DNA of 64,000 bases. It comes from JANWKA01 sp035533815. GTDB lineage: Bacteria; Bacteroidota; Bacteroidia; Chitinophagales; Chitinophagaceae. A model generated the notes under the pieces. It ran no database searches. It was not told where the DNA came from and saw only the letters and a list, made by a program, of their open reading frames with translations. The position numbers and the translations under genes were made by a program. Below, one piece after another: positions 8,209 through 17,293 of the stretch. The stretch is from assembly GCA_035533815.1 (NCBI GenBank), contig DATLTB010000045.1, positions 1-64,000 of the forward strand, given 5' to 3'. Every line of letters starts with the position of its first letter. The stretch's first letter is position 1.

Positions 8209-8889
8209 TTAAAGTACCAATTGGGAACACAGGGTATCATATTCCCGGATGGCCATATCTTTCATTTTTTCCCAAAGTTGCAGAGGTAGGGGTAGGCTGA
8301 TTTTGAAAAAAGGAAGGTCCTGGATAATTGTTGAACGTTTTTCGGAATCCAGCCCTGACAAAGGGATATAATTCCCTTCTTCCAGATGATGTTGCCAAGG
8401 ATCCTTATTAATACAGATCTGCCAGGATCCTGCTTCAGACCTTAAGCGGGCTACTTGCGCCAGGACGGGTAATAATTGCTCCCTGGCCTGGCCAGCCACA
8501 TGCAGGGTCAGGGAAAAGTAATGCCCCCATAAAAACAAGGTCCTTAAGGCAAAAATGGAAGTTTTACTGAAATCCCGCGGATAGTCCAGGATAATATAAG
8601 GTAATCCCATGTAGTTCTCCCCCCTGGAAATCTTCGGTTCCCGGGAAATAGCAGGAGAAATGGATATCGGCAACTTCTTCAGGGATTCCAGCTCCTGCAT
8701 GCCGGATTGCAAGTCACCCATCAGACCCATTGCTTTCTCCATGATGCGGTTCTTGGAGAGGATCCAGCCGGTATCCCTGACCAGGGCAAATTCTTCCGCG
8801 GTAAGGGCAATCCCAGTCATGTGCAACGGGCTTAATGGGTACTTCAGTAAAAAGGGCATTAAAGGCCGGTCAATTACCTTTACCTCCAT
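8209..8889 (-). CDS. Conserved hypothetical protein
   Basis: Not assigned to a named family. About 226 residues from the ATG at 8889; a GTG at 8976 would add 29 residues rich in Gly and Pro. No signal peptide or membrane helix is obvious. A central segment (GLPYIILDYPRDF, then FALRTLFLWGHYFSLTLH) looks like the conserved core; the C-terminus is basic and amphipathic. It lies tail to tail with the START-like gene and before the LptF/G-type permease. A cytoplasmic protein of unknown role is the safest reading. Confidence 0.62.
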   Translation of the reverse strand: MEVKVIDRPLMPFLLKYPLSPLHMTGIALTAEEFALVRDTGWILSKNRIMEKAMGLMGDLQSGMQELESLKKLPISISPAISREPKISRGENYMGLPYIILDYPRDFSKTSIFALRTLFLWGHYFSLTLHVAGQAREQLLPVLAQVARLRSEAGSWQICINKDPWQHHLEEGNYIPLSGLDSEKRSTIIQDLPFFKISLPLPLQLWEKMKDMAIREYDTLCSQLVL

Positions 8890-9352
8890 TATACCAGTCC
8901 CATCGGAAATTCCCGGGATTCCTCCGCGGAATATATTGGGCTGGCATTTTATGGACCCCGGCATTTCTGTATTCACCCCTCTTCACTGTTTCCGGACTCC
9001 GCAATAAATGTAACCAAAAAGGGCGGGCCGGAAAGAGCCGGTGGATGGTGGGTATTTGAACCCGGAAAACGGAGCAGGCCAATCCGGATCCGCCTTTCCA
9101 GCTTCGATCCAAAGCTATGTTGACTTGAAAGGGCCCCCCTGAAGTCAGTCAGCCCCGCCCAGGGTCCGGTTTTCCCCTGACTTTCTTACCGGCGTTTGGC
9201 CGCTGACCTGGGCCATCAGCAAACTGTTCCAGACTTTTCTGGTTTTACTGAAGGGTTCGGTACAGACCCCGGGGACCCGATCCGCTTATTTTCGTAGGTT
9301 TGGGGCAGGAAATCCAGACTGCGACCATCCAAGGGCATTTCCAGGAAAGCCG
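8890..9352. other. Intergenic region before the LptF/G-type permease
   Basis: GC-rich, with no convincing reading frame or RNA gene. The part up to 8976 could belong to the preceding gene if its GTG start is used. TATTTTCG, close to the -7 consensus, occurs about 60 bases before the permease start and may be its promoter, but no -33 element is clear. Confidence 0.4.
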
Positions 9353-10783
9353 GTGAAAAAATTAGATAAGCTACTGATCAGGACATTCATCGGTCCGTTC
9401 GTGGTCACTTTTTTCGTGACCCAGTTCGTGCTGATCATGCAATTTCTGTGGAAGTACATTGATGACCTGGTGGGAAAAGGGCTGGACCTCATTACGGTCA
9501 GCCACCTGCTTTTTTACATGAGCGCCACCATGGTGCCCTTAGCCCTGCCACTAGCTATCCTGCTATCTTCCATCATGACCTTCGGCAACCTGGGGGAGAG
9601 TTTTGAACTGATTGCCCTAAAATCTTCCGGTATCTCCCTGCTCAGGTTCATGCGCCCCTTGTTATTGCTGAGCGGTTTGATTTGTATCCTGGCCTTCCTT
9701 TTTTCCAACTATGCCATTCCCTGGGCAAACCTGCAGGCAGAATCCCTGCTTTATGATATCGTCAACCTGAAGCATGGGTTCAATATCCGCGAAGGGGTTT
9801 TCTTCAATGAGCTTGATGGTTACTCGATCCGGGTAGGCAGGAAGGACCCTGATGGCAGACATATTTATGATGTGATTATTTATGACAGCACCCAGCCCAA
9901 TGACCTGAAGTTCATTGCTGCTAAAAGCGGGGTCATGGAACAGTCTGCCAATAAGAAGCTGGTCTATTTTCAGTTGCGGAATGGCTGGCAGTATGAGGAA
10001 AGGGGGAACGGGGCTTCCCTGAACAATGAATTCATCCGGGCCCATTTCTCCAGTTTCAGGAAAGTATTTGATCTGAGTTCCCTGGCCCTAACCCGGACAC
10101 CCATTGTGCTGTTCAAAGACTCTTACCGGATGCTGGATGAGCAACAGCTGACTACTGCCGTGGATTCCATAAAAAAGCAATCTGCAGCACTCACCCAGAT
10201 CATTCATTCTTATGTAACCAGCAAATATGCTTTTTCTGCTTGGAAAGATAGCGGTTGGCTCCGGGGCCCTGTACCTGCCCTGAACGTTTCCCATTTTATA
10301 GATTTGGTACCGATGGCTCAAAGGCAGTATGTCATGGACAATGTAGATATTAATGTCAGGGAAAGCCTGGGTAATATTGTCAATACCGTCCTGTCCTTTA
10401 ATGAGAACCAGAAGCAGATCCGGAAAAACCAGATAGAGGAACAACGCAAGCTGACCCTTTCTGTTGCTTGCATGGTGCTTTTCCTGATCGGAGCTCCCCT
10501 GGGATCCATTATCCGCAGGGGGGGCCTTGGCACACCCCTGGTATTTGCCGTGGTTTTTTTTGTGATTTTCAACGTGGTATCAACCATTGGGGAAAGACTG
10601 GCGGATAAAGATGTCCTGACCGCCTTCGGGGGAATGTGGCTGTCCACATTTGTCCTGATCCCGATCGCCTGCTTCCTGGTGTACCAGGCCCTCAATGATT
10701 CCCAACTGTTCAATAAGGAATTCTATTACCGGTTGTTCCATAGCATCCGAACAAGGTTGCAGAAACTGCAGCAAACGGATTAA
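9353..10783 (+). CDS. LptF/LptG family permease (YjgP/YjgQ)
   Basis: Inner-membrane component of the type that works with the LptB ATPase to extract lipopolysaccharide. 476 residues with a GTG start. Two N-terminal membrane helices (IGPFVVTFFVTQFVLIMQFL; MVPLALPLAILLSSIM), a motif around GNLGESFELIALKSSGIS, a large periplasmic domain (about residues 130-350), then C-terminal helices including CMVLFLIGAPLGSIIRRGGLG. It leads a plus-strand run with a PAP2 phosphatase and an ArnT-like transferase, suggesting an envelope-lipid function. LptF and LptG cannot be told apart from the sequence alone. Confidence 0.9.
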   Translation: MKKLDKLLIRTFIGPFVVTFFVTQFVLIMQFLWKYIDDLVGKGLDLITVSHLLFYMSATMVPLALPLAILLSSIMTFGNLGESFELIALKSSGISLLRFMRPLLLLSGLICILAFLFSNYAIPWANLQAESLLYDIVNLKHGFNIREGVFFNELDGYSIRVGRKDPDGRHIYDVIIYDSTQPNDLKFIAAKSGVMEQSANKKLVYFQLRNGWQYEERGNGASLNNEFIRAHFSSFRKVFDLSSLALTRTPIVLFKDSYRMLDEQQLTTAVDSIKKQSAALTQIIHSYVTSKYAFSAWKDSGWLRGPVPALNVSHFIDLVPMAQRQYVMDNVDINVRESLGNIVNTVLSFNENQKQIRKNQIEEQRKLTLSVACMVLFLIGAPLGSIIRRGGLGTPLVFAVVFFVIFNVVSTIGERLADKDVLTAFGGMWLSTFVLIPIACFLVYQALNDSQLFNKEFYYRLFHSIRTRLQKLQQTD

Positions 10784-10792
10784 ACCTGTACC

Positions 10793-11419
10793 ATGAACCG
10801 ACTGTCCGAAATCGTCCGGCGACAAAGCCTGTTTTTCCTGCTCTGCTGCTGTTGGTGGCTGGCGGCTGGGGGGCTTGTCCTCCGGTTTTCCAGGGATCAG
10901 CTGTTTTTTGCGGTCAACGGGTACCATAATCATTTCCTGGATCGGGTGATGCCCCTGACCACCTATATGGGTAATGGCTGGGCCTTTGTCCTGTTGCTGC
11001 TGCTCATCCTGGCATTCAGGAAATACCGGCTTTTTTTAAAAGGCGCCCTGATTTTTGGATTTTCCTCCCTGCTAGCCCAACTATTGAAGCACCTCTGCCA
11101 TGCACCACGTCCCCTGCCTTATTACCATGGTCATGACAACCTGCTGCATATGGTAACCGGTGTCCGGGTATATAGCTGGTTCAGTTTTCCATCAGGGCAT
11201 ACCACCACGGCATTTGCCCTTTTCTGCTTTTTAGCCCTCCAGATCCGTCAGAAGGGATGGGCTGTCCTGTTTTTCATGCTGGCCCTGGTGACCGCCTGGT
11301 CCAGGATTTACCTGGCAGAGCATTTTTTTGCTGATGTGTATGCAGGAAGCCTGGCAGGGGTTTTCAGCACCCTTGTCGTCACGCTGTTCACTACCCGGTA
11401 CATCCCTGATAAACTATGA
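10793..11419 (+). CDS. PAP2 superfamily membrane phosphatase
   Basis: Membrane phosphatase acting on a lipid phosphate (phosphatidic acid, undecaprenyl pyrophosphate or lipid A). All three PAP2 motifs are intact: KHLCHAPRP (KX6RP), FPSGHTT (PSGH) and SRIYLAEHFFADV (SRX5HX3D). Five or six hydrophobic helices in 208 residues. It starts 9 bases after the permease and overlaps the next gene by 4 bases (ATGA), so the three are translationally coupled. Substrate unknown. Confidence 0.92.
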   Translation: MNRLSEIVRRQSLFFLLCCCWWLAAGGLVLRFSRDQLFFAVNGYHNHFLDRVMPLTTYMGNGWAFVLLLLLILAFRKYRLFLKGALIFGFSSLLAQLLKHLCHAPRPLPYYHGHDNLLHMVTGVRVYSWFSFPSGHTTTAFALFCFLALQIRQKGWAVLFFMLALVTAWSRIYLAEHFFADVYAGSLAGVFSTLVVTLFTTRYIPDKL

Positions 11420-13047
11420 ATACCTTATCGCGATACCTGGTCATCGCCACGCTTTCCGCCCTGCTGTTCATCCCATTTCTGGGAAGGACCCACCTGTTCG
11501 ACTGGGACGAAATCAATTTTGCTGAGTCGGCCCGGGAGATGCTGGTCACCGGAAACTACGGCGTGGTCCAGATCAATTACCAGCCATTTTGGGAAAAACC
11601 TCCATTTTTCATCTGGATGCAGGCTGCAAGCATGTCCCTGTTCGGAGTAAATGCCTTTGGGGCCAGGTTCCCCAATGCAGTAGTCGGGATCATCACCATG
11701 CTGGTCCTGTATACCTGGGGCAGGAGACTGGCAGGAGAGCGGACCGGGTTGCTTTGGGTGGGGGCATATTGTGCTTCCTGGCTACCTTTTTTTTATTTCA
11801 AATCAGGGATCATTGATCCGACTTTCAACCTGCTCATCATCTGTGCCATCTGGAAAGCTTTCCGTATCGGGTTCACGGCAAGGCCCTGGAGCAAGGCGAT
11901 ATGGTGCGGGCTGTTCCTTGGTCTCGCTGTATTGACCAAGGGGCCGGTCGCGGTCCTGGTCAGCGGGTTGACCTTCCTGGTTTACCTGGCCTGGCACAGG
12001 GGGAAGACCGCCATCCGCTGGGGCCATATAGGGATCATCGCCCTGATTGCTTCAGCCATCACCTGTGCATGGTTCGGTTACATAGCTGCAGTGAGCGGTT
12101 GGGGACTGATAGGGGAATTCATCAGCTATCAGGTCCGCCTGTTCAGCACCCCGGATTCCACCCATGGGGGACCCTGGTTCTATCACGGGATTGTGCTGCT
12201 TTTCGGATGTTTCCCCGCTTCCTTATTCCTGCTTTCCTGGTTCCGGCCCCGCCGTCACCGGGAAAATGGGCTCCCGACGGACCAGCGGGATTTCAGGGGC
12301 TGGATGTGGATACTTTTCTGGGTGGTGCTGATCCTGTTTTCTATCGTCAAGACCAAGATCGTCCATTATTCCTCCCTTTGTTATTTCCCGCTGACTTTCC
12401 TGGCCGCCTGCCAGTTGAACCGGATTTTGAAAAATCCAGCTCTCCTGCAACGCTGGGTCATCGGAGGGCTGGCCGTATTGGGAATGGGGACTGCATTGGC
12501 TATCTCCCTGCTCCCTGTGGCCGCCCTCCATCCGGCATGGCTGGCCTCCCATATAGCGGATCCCTTTGGCCGGGCCAATCTCCAGGCAGTAGTGCCCTGG
12601 TCCCTACGGGACTGCCTGCCCGGCCTGGTCTACCTGACCCTGATCCTCCTCAGTACCGGGTACCTTTTCCGGAAAAAGGTCCGCAGCGGGCTACTCATCC
12701 TCCTGTTGGCCCAGGTTGGCATCATGGAGCTGGCCTTGGTATTGTTTACCCCAAAGATTGAAGATTATTCCCAGGACGCGGCGATCCGCTTTTACCAGTC
12801 ATTGCAGGGGAAGGACGTGTATGTGCATGTGCTGGGATTCAAGAGCTATGCGCAGCTGTTTTATTCCAAAGCGCTTCCACAGCACAATCCACGCAGTGAT
12901 CAGGAGGACTGGCTGCTGAATGGGAAGCTGGACAAACCGGCCTATTTCGTAAGCCGGATCACCGGGGAAGCTCACTTTGCAGCCAATCCGAACCTGATGG
13001 TGATCGGTCAGCAGAACGGATTCGTATTCTATAAAAGGAAACCTTAA
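11416..13047 (+). CDS. ArnT-like glycosyltransferase, family 39 (PMT superfamily)
   Basis: Polytopic GT-C glycosyltransferase that moves a sugar from a polyprenyl-phosphate donor to a lipid or protein on the periplasmic side. 543 residues with about 11 membrane helices. The N-terminal loop carries the catalytic acidic motif LFDWDEINFAESAREML, followed by WEKPPFFIWMQAASM, both typical of ArnT/GT39. The C-terminal part is a smaller soluble domain. Overlaps the PAP2 gene by 4 bases and converges on rsmG. Whether it decorates lipid A cannot be decided here. Confidence 0.88.
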   Translation: MNTLSRYLVIATLSALLFIPFLGRTHLFDWDEINFAESAREMLVTGNYGVVQINYQPFWEKPPFFIWMQAASMSLFGVNAFGARFPNAVVGIITMLVLYTWGRRLAGERTGLLWVGAYCASWLPFFYFKSGIIDPTFNLLIICAIWKAFRIGFTARPWSKAIWCGLFLGLAVLTKGPVAVLVSGLTFLVYLAWHRGKTAIRWGHIGIIALIASAITCAWFGYIAAVSGWGLIGEFISYQVRLFSTPDSTHGGPWFYHGIVLLFGCFPASLFLLSWFRPRRHRENGLPTDQRDFRGWMWILFWVVLILFSIVKTKIVHYSSLCYFPLTFLAACQLNRILKNPALLQRWVIGGLAVLGMGTALAISLLPVAALHPAWLASHIADPFGRANLQAVVPWSLRDCLPGLVYLTLILLSTGYLFRKKVRSGLLILLLAQVGIMELALVLFTPKIEDYSQDAAIRFYQSLQGKDVYVHVLGFKSYAQLFYSKALPQHNPRSDQEDWLLNGKLDKPAYFVSRITGEAHFAANPNLMVIGQQNGFVFYKRKP

Positions 13048-13051
13048 GCAC

Positions 13052-13675
13052 TCAGTAAGGGATATGCACCAGGTATTTTTCCCGGAAAAAATCGCGGGAG
13101 AACAGGGAATGTATTTCAAATATTTCCAACGTTGCCGGACTTTGAGAAACCTCCGCAGACAGATCACCGCCCTTTAGGCTGATCAGGCCGTTGCTTAACC
13201 CAGAACTCCGGCCCTTTTTCAGCAACGGAAGGCTCCAGGCCCAGAGGGTGCCCAGGGAAGCGGTAGCCCGGGAAACGGTAAAATCAAAACGGCGATCCCT
13301 GATATCTTCCACCCGGCAGGGGATGGCTTCTGTATTCTCCAGCGATAAGGCACGGATCATTTCCCGGACTACCCGGATCTTTTTTGCCTTGGAATCCACC
13401 AGGCAGAACCGGCAATCCGGATAGAATATAGCCAGGGGGAGGCCCGGGAAGCCTCCCCCTGTACCGATATCGAGCACCGTGCTGCCGGGGGTAAATTCTG
13501 CGATGGCGGCTATGGCCAGGGAATGCAGGACATGCTTTTCGTACAGGTTATCCAGGTCCTTGCGGGAAATGACATTTATTTTGGCATTCCACTGCTGGTA
13601 CAGGGGTTTCAGGGCGGCAAAGCGGGAAATCTGGCCTTCCGTTAAACCATCGAAATATTGACGGATTATTTCCAC
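13052..13675 (-). CDS. rsmG: 16S rRNA (guanine(527)-N7)-methyltransferase
   Basis: SAM-dependent methyltransferase (GidB) modifying G527 in the 530 loop of 16S rRNA; its loss gives low-level streptomycin resistance in other bacteria. 207 residues, usual length. The SAM-binding motif DIGTGGGFPGLPLAI and the downstream DSKAKKIRVVREM and SRATASLGTLWAW segments are typical. Overlaps the end of the upstream GT2 gene by 10 bases, so the two are coupled on the minus strand. Confidence 0.94.
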   Translation of the reverse strand: MEIIRQYFDGLTEGQISRFAALKPLYQQWNAKINVISRKDLDNLYEKHVLHSLAIAAIAEFTPGSTVLDIGTGGGFPGLPLAIFYPDCRFCLVDSKAKKIRVVREMIRALSLENTEAIPCRVEDIRDRRFDFTVSRATASLGTLWAWSLPLLKKGRSSGLSNGLISLKGGDLSAEVSQSPATLEIFEIHSLFSRDFFREKYLVHIPY

Positions 13676-14805
13676 CTGCTTTTCCGGGAAAAGAGTGAAG
13701 CTGGCATCACCAGCAGGAAATATACCCAGATCAGGACATCCAGCAACCAGAAAAAAGGGAAAAGATCCATTTCATCCAGCTTGCGCATGATCAGCAGGTC
13801 AATGATCCCCAGGACCAGGGTCCTGGCTGCAAATACCGACCAGATCAACCAGGTATCCGACAGGTAGTACAGGGCCAGGATAAAAAGCGGATAGAAAATC
13901 AGCTGGGAAAATAAAAAACCACCCAGCATCAGTTTATGGGAGGACCGGTAATATTTACCCGTGGTCAGGTGCCTGGTCTTCTGCCTAAGCCAGGCCTTCC
14001 AGGTAGTTTTGGGTTCGGAATAGGTAAAGGCTTGCTTGTCCACCATGACTGAAGTGTTGGATCCCCTGGCGGCTGCATTGATGAAGAGGTCGTCATCCCC
14101 CGAAGCAATATGCTGATGGGCGATGAAACCCTTATGGCGAAAAAATAATTCCTTGCGGTAAGCCAGGTTCCTCCCCACTCCCATATAAGGGGCTCCTGCC
14201 AGGGCAAAAGAAAGATATTGCATGGCACTGAAGAAAGTTTCAAACCGGATCATCCGGTTCAGCAGACCAGGCATTTTCAGGTACGGACCATACCCCAGCA
14301 CAATATCCTTTCCTTCCCCGAACCCCCTGGCCATGATCTGCACCCAGTCCGTGCTGGCCGGCCTGCAGTCCGCATCGGTCAGCAGCACGAACTCATAAGC
14401 TGCTCCTTTAAGTCCGATGGACAGGGGATATTTTTTACCCGGTATCCCTTTGGCTTCCTGTTTCAGTTCGATCTGCCGGAAATGGGGGTATCCGGGAGCG
14501 ATGGAGTACAAATAATGCCGGGTATCATCCTCAGAATTGTCGTTGACTACAATGACTTCATACCCAGGCACCTGGCCATCTCCGGAATATCTTTGCTGCA
14601 AAATAACAGGCAGGTTCTGTTTCAGGTTCCTTTCTTCATTCCGGGCACAGATCACGACAGAAATGGGAACAAAAACAGGCTCAACAGGAGCTGCATTTTT
14701 CCGGTAAAAGGCCAGCCTGCTGAAATAAAAAAGATAATAGAACAACTGTATTGCAGAAGCAAACAGAAAAAGCAGCCAGATCACTTCCCGAAATGTAAAA
14801 GTCAT
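13666..14805 (-). CDS. Glycosyltransferase family 2, membrane-anchored
   Basis: Processive-type GT-A glycosyltransferase. 379 residues: one N-terminal helix (VIWLLFLFASAIQLFYYLFYF), the GT2 domain starting PISVVICARNEERNLKQNLP, the DxD metal site LLTDADCRPAS, and the acceptor motif ASGDDDLFINAAA, followed by QKTRHLTTGKYY, which resembles the QxxRW region. Two or three C-terminal helices anchor it. The product is unknown; it may act on a cell-surface glycan or glycolipid. Overlaps rsmG. Confidence 0.88.
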   Translation of the reverse strand: MTFTFREVIWLLFLFASAIQLFYYLFYFSRLAFYRKNAAPVEPVFVPISVVICARNEERNLKQNLPVILQQRYSGDGQVPGYEVIVVNDNSEDDTRHYLYSIAPGYPHFRQIELKQEAKGIPGKKYPLSIGLKGAAYEFVLLTDADCRPASTDWVQIMARGFGEGKDIVLGYGPYLKMPGLLNRMIRFETFFSAMQYLSFALAGAPYMGVGRNLAYRKELFFRHKGFIAHQHIASGDDDLFINAAARGSNTSVMVDKQAFTYSEPKTTWKAWLRQKTRHLTTGKYYRSSHKLMLGGFLFSQLIFYPLFILALYYLSDTWLIWSVFAARTLVLGIIDLLIMRKLDEMDLFPFFWLLDVLIWVYFLLVMPASLFSRKSRWK

Positions 14806-14983
14806 ATGAATCGGAGAAGCATAAAAATATACATAAATTCAAGCGGTGCATCCATTTTCGGGTGGTAAGCGGATATTATTTCCCGTCCATGGCCGGCTGA
14901 GCGGGGAATAACTGGAAAATACCGGAATAACCCTTTACCGAAGTGGGAACTTGCGGATCTCGCAGACTTCTGCGGGTAAATGA

Positions 14984-14991
14984 TACTTTTG
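14984..14991 (+). promoter_or_regulatory. -7 promoter element of tgt, six bases before the start codon
   Basis: TACTTTTG matches TAnnTTTG and is followed by only six bases before the ATG at 14998. No good -33 TTTG is seen at the normal distance. The position implies a leaderless or nearly leaderless transcript and argues against the ATG at 14980. Confidence 0.6.
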
Positions 14992-14997
14992 CAGTCG

Positions 14998-16131
14998 ATG
15001 TGGAATTTTGAGGTTATTGCCAGGGATGGCAGCACCGGTGCCCGTTCGGGTAAGATCAGTACGGATCATGGGGTGATACATACCCCTGTTTTCATGCCGG
15101 TGGGTACCGCGGGCAGCATCAAGGCAGTGACCCAGGAGCAACTGGTTGCCGATATCGGGGCCGAAGTCATCCTGGGCAACACGTATCACCTGTACCTGAG
15201 GCCCGGCCTGAAAGTAATTCAGGAAGCCGGGGGTCTTCACCGGTTCATGGGCTGGGACCGGCCCCTGCTTACCGATAGCGGCGGTTACCAGGTCTTTTCC
15301 CTGTCGGCCAACCGGAAGGTGAAGGAGGAAGGAGTGATCTTTCAATCCCATATCGACGGATCCAGGCACCTGTTCACCCCGGAAAATGTGGTGGAGACCC
15401 AGCGGGTCATTGGAGCCGATATCATCATGGCCTTTGACGAATGCCTCCCATACCCATCCGAGATCAGTCAGATAAGGAATTCCATGGCGCTGACCCATCG
15501 CTGGCTGGACCGGGGGTTGAAGCAGTTTAAACAAACGGTCAGCCAGTATGGATATTCCCAGGTTTTTTTCCCCATAGTACAGGGGGGGACCCATTTGGAA
15601 TTAAGGAAAGAGTCCGCGGAGTACATTGCTTCATCAGGTGGTGCCGGAAATGCCATCGGCGGACTGAGTGTGGGGGAACCGGAAGAAATCATGTATGAGG
15701 CATGCAGCCAGGTCTGTAAGATATTACCCGAAGATAAGCCCCGGTACCTCATGGGGGTGGGCACTCCCTGGAATATCCTGGAAAACATCGCCCTCGGGGT
15801 GGATATGTTCGATTGCGTCATGCCCACCCGCAACGGAAGGAACGGCATGCTGTTTACTTCCACAGGGGTAGTGAATATCCGCAATAAGCAATGGGAAAGG
15901 GATTTTTCTCCGGTGGATGCCCAGACACCCTGCTTCGCCAGCCAGCATTATTCCAGGGCCTATCTCCGGCATTTGTTTGTGTCCAGGGAGATCCTGGGTT
16001 TGCAGATCGCCAGCATCCATAACCTGGCATTTTACCAGGAATTAGTCCGGCAGGCCGGTCAGCATATTCAGGCGGGAGACTTTTCCAGGTGGAAAGAAAC
16101 CATGGTCAGGCAGTTAAAACAAAGGGATTGA
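14998..16131 (+). CDS. tgt: Queuine tRNA-ribosyltransferase (tRNA-guanine transglycosylase)
   Basis: Exchanges G34 of GUN anticodons for preQ1 in queuosine synthesis; queA, the next pathway enzyme, lies at 26.3 kb. 377 residues from the ATG at 14998. The TIM-barrel landmarks are intact: TPVFMPVGTAGS, LTDSGGYQVFSL with the catalytic Asp, and MPTRNGRNG, which carries the RNG loop of the active site. The zinc site departs from the CxCxxC rule: around TPCFASQHYSRAYLRH only one of the three cysteines is present, though IHN is kept. Start chosen because a -7 box overlaps the upstream ATG. Confidence 0.95.
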   Translation: MWNFEVIARDGSTGARSGKISTDHGVIHTPVFMPVGTAGSIKAVTQEQLVADIGAEVILGNTYHLYLRPGLKVIQEAGGLHRFMGWDRPLLTDSGGYQVFSLSANRKVKEEGVIFQSHIDGSRHLFTPENVVETQRVIGADIIMAFDECLPYPSEISQIRNSMALTHRWLDRGLKQFKQTVSQYGYSQVFFPIVQGGTHLELRKESAEYIASSGGAGNAIGGLSVGEPEEIMYEACSQVCKILPEDKPRYLMGVGTPWNILENIALGVDMFDCVMPTRNGRNGMLFTSTGVVNIRNKQWERDFSPVDAQTPCFASQHYSRAYLRHLFVSREILGLQIASIHNLAFYQELVRQAGQHIQAGDFSRWKETMVRQLKQRD

Positions 16132-16169
16132 TCCCAGGGTGCCAGACCGGATTGGCTGATCCCGTATCC

Positions 16170-17264
16170 TTATTTCCTGTTTTTCTCCTGCATGGCTTTT
16201 TTGAAGAACTCACCGGCACCGGTGAGGGCAAAGCTGTCCCATGATTTAATTAATGGAGGGCCCCAGTCCGGATCGTATACCCAGGCTATCCAGCCGATTC
16301 CCCTGGATTCCAGGTAGGAGATAATATGGTCCCCGTAATCATCCGGACCTGCAGGTTCCCCCGGTCTGGCAGCAAATCCGATTTCGGTGGCTATGACCGG
16401 GTAATTACTGGCGGCAAATCCGAAATCCTCTTCCCATTTTGGTTCCCAGGGAGGGGTCCGTTTATTGGGATAGGGATGGGTTACATAGGCAATTCCGCTG
16501 GCATTTATGGGAGCCTCCCGCAGTGGAGTCAGGTCATATGCCCAGTCGAAACCAGCCACCAGGGGGATGGTCTGGGTGTCAAAAGCCCGGATCAGGTGAA
16601 TGATATTCTCATTGATGGTTTTCCAGGCAGTCCAGCTGACGGTGCCCAGCTGTCCCCGGTAAGAAGTGGGTTCATTGAACAGTTCAAAGAAAGCCACCGT
16701 GTTATTATTCCGGAAATGACGAGCCATCGTTCGCCAGAAAGTGTAGGTCTCCCTTTTCGTGGTGTTATACATGGGAGCCTGGAAAAGTTCCATTTCCAGG
16801 TTGCCGATGGAATGCCAGTCGATATCCACATACATGCCCAGTCCGGTGCACCAGTCTACTGCCGAATCGAGCAACGGAAGGTATCGGTCGGCTCCCCGTT
16901 CATGCCAGGAAATAGGATGCACCGGTATGCGGACGATCATGGCTCCCATTTTCCGGACATGCTCAAACAGCAACCTGTTCCAATGCCCCTGCGCGGATAT
17001 TTTATCCGGATCCGCGATGGATACCCCGCGAAATAAGATCGTATCTCCAAGCGCATTGACCAGCTTATTGCCAACCACCCGGATGAGCGGAAGGACCCTG
17101 GCCTCCGGGTTCTGCTTTGGCCGCCTGGGATACCCCCCCTTCCACCAGTAATGTTGCCCACTGTCGGGCACAGGTTGTTGGGCTTGAACCCGGATGGCTG
17201 ACACACATAAAAGAACAACGGACCAGAAGAAAAAAAAGCGGGACCGGAAGATGCGGGTAGACAT
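16170..17264 (-). CDS. Secreted glycoside hydrolase family 5 (cellulase-like)
   Basis: Exported retaining beta-glycosidase of clan A. The ATG at 17264 gives a signal peptide (a hydrophobic run ending near VQAQQ) and 364 residues. The first catalytic Glu lies in FELFNEPTS and the second in VIATEIGFA; supporting motifs are RIPVHPISWHE, YVDIDWHS and YVTHPYP. Family 5 includes endoglucanases, mannanases and others, and the substrate cannot be called from sequence. The frame extends upstream to 17411 but crosses an inverted repeat, so the shorter form is preferred. No carbohydrate-binding module or type IX sorting domain is seen. Confidence 0.87.
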   Translation of the reverse strand: MSTRIFRSRFFFFWSVVLLCVSAIRVQAQQPVPDSGQHYWWKGGYPRRPKQNPEARVLPLIRVVGNKLVNALGDTILFRGVSIADPDKISAQGHWNRLLFEHVRKMGAMIVRIPVHPISWHERGADRYLPLLDSAVDWCTGLGMYVDIDWHSIGNLEMELFQAPMYNTTKRETYTFWRTMARHFRNNNTVAFFELFNEPTSYRGQLGTVSWTAWKTINENIIHLIRAFDTQTIPLVAGFDWAYDLTPLREAPINASGIAYVTHPYPNKRTPPWEPKWEEDFGFAASNYPVIATEIGFAARPGEPAGPDDYGDHIISYLESRGIGWIAWVYDPDWGPPLIKSWDSFALTGAGEFFKKAMQEKNRK

Positions 17265-17293
17265 ATATGGCCTTTGGGTATTTATGAAAAGTG

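Noticed and set aside
8201..8212. Palindrome TTAACCGGTTAA between two convergent genes
   Set aside because: Short, no T-run, and in a 17-base gap; too little to call a terminator or binding site.
8990..9110. A GGTTCAAATACC-like sequence on the minus strand resembling a tRNA T-arm
   Set aside because: The T-stem does not pair correctly and no anticodon arm, D-arm or acceptor stem can be folded around it.
11901..12761. A 286-codon alternative-frame ORF inside the ArnT-like gene
   Set aside because: Pro/Gly/Arg-rich composition typical of a shifted frame in GC-rich coding DNA; the ArnT-like frame has clear helices and motifs.
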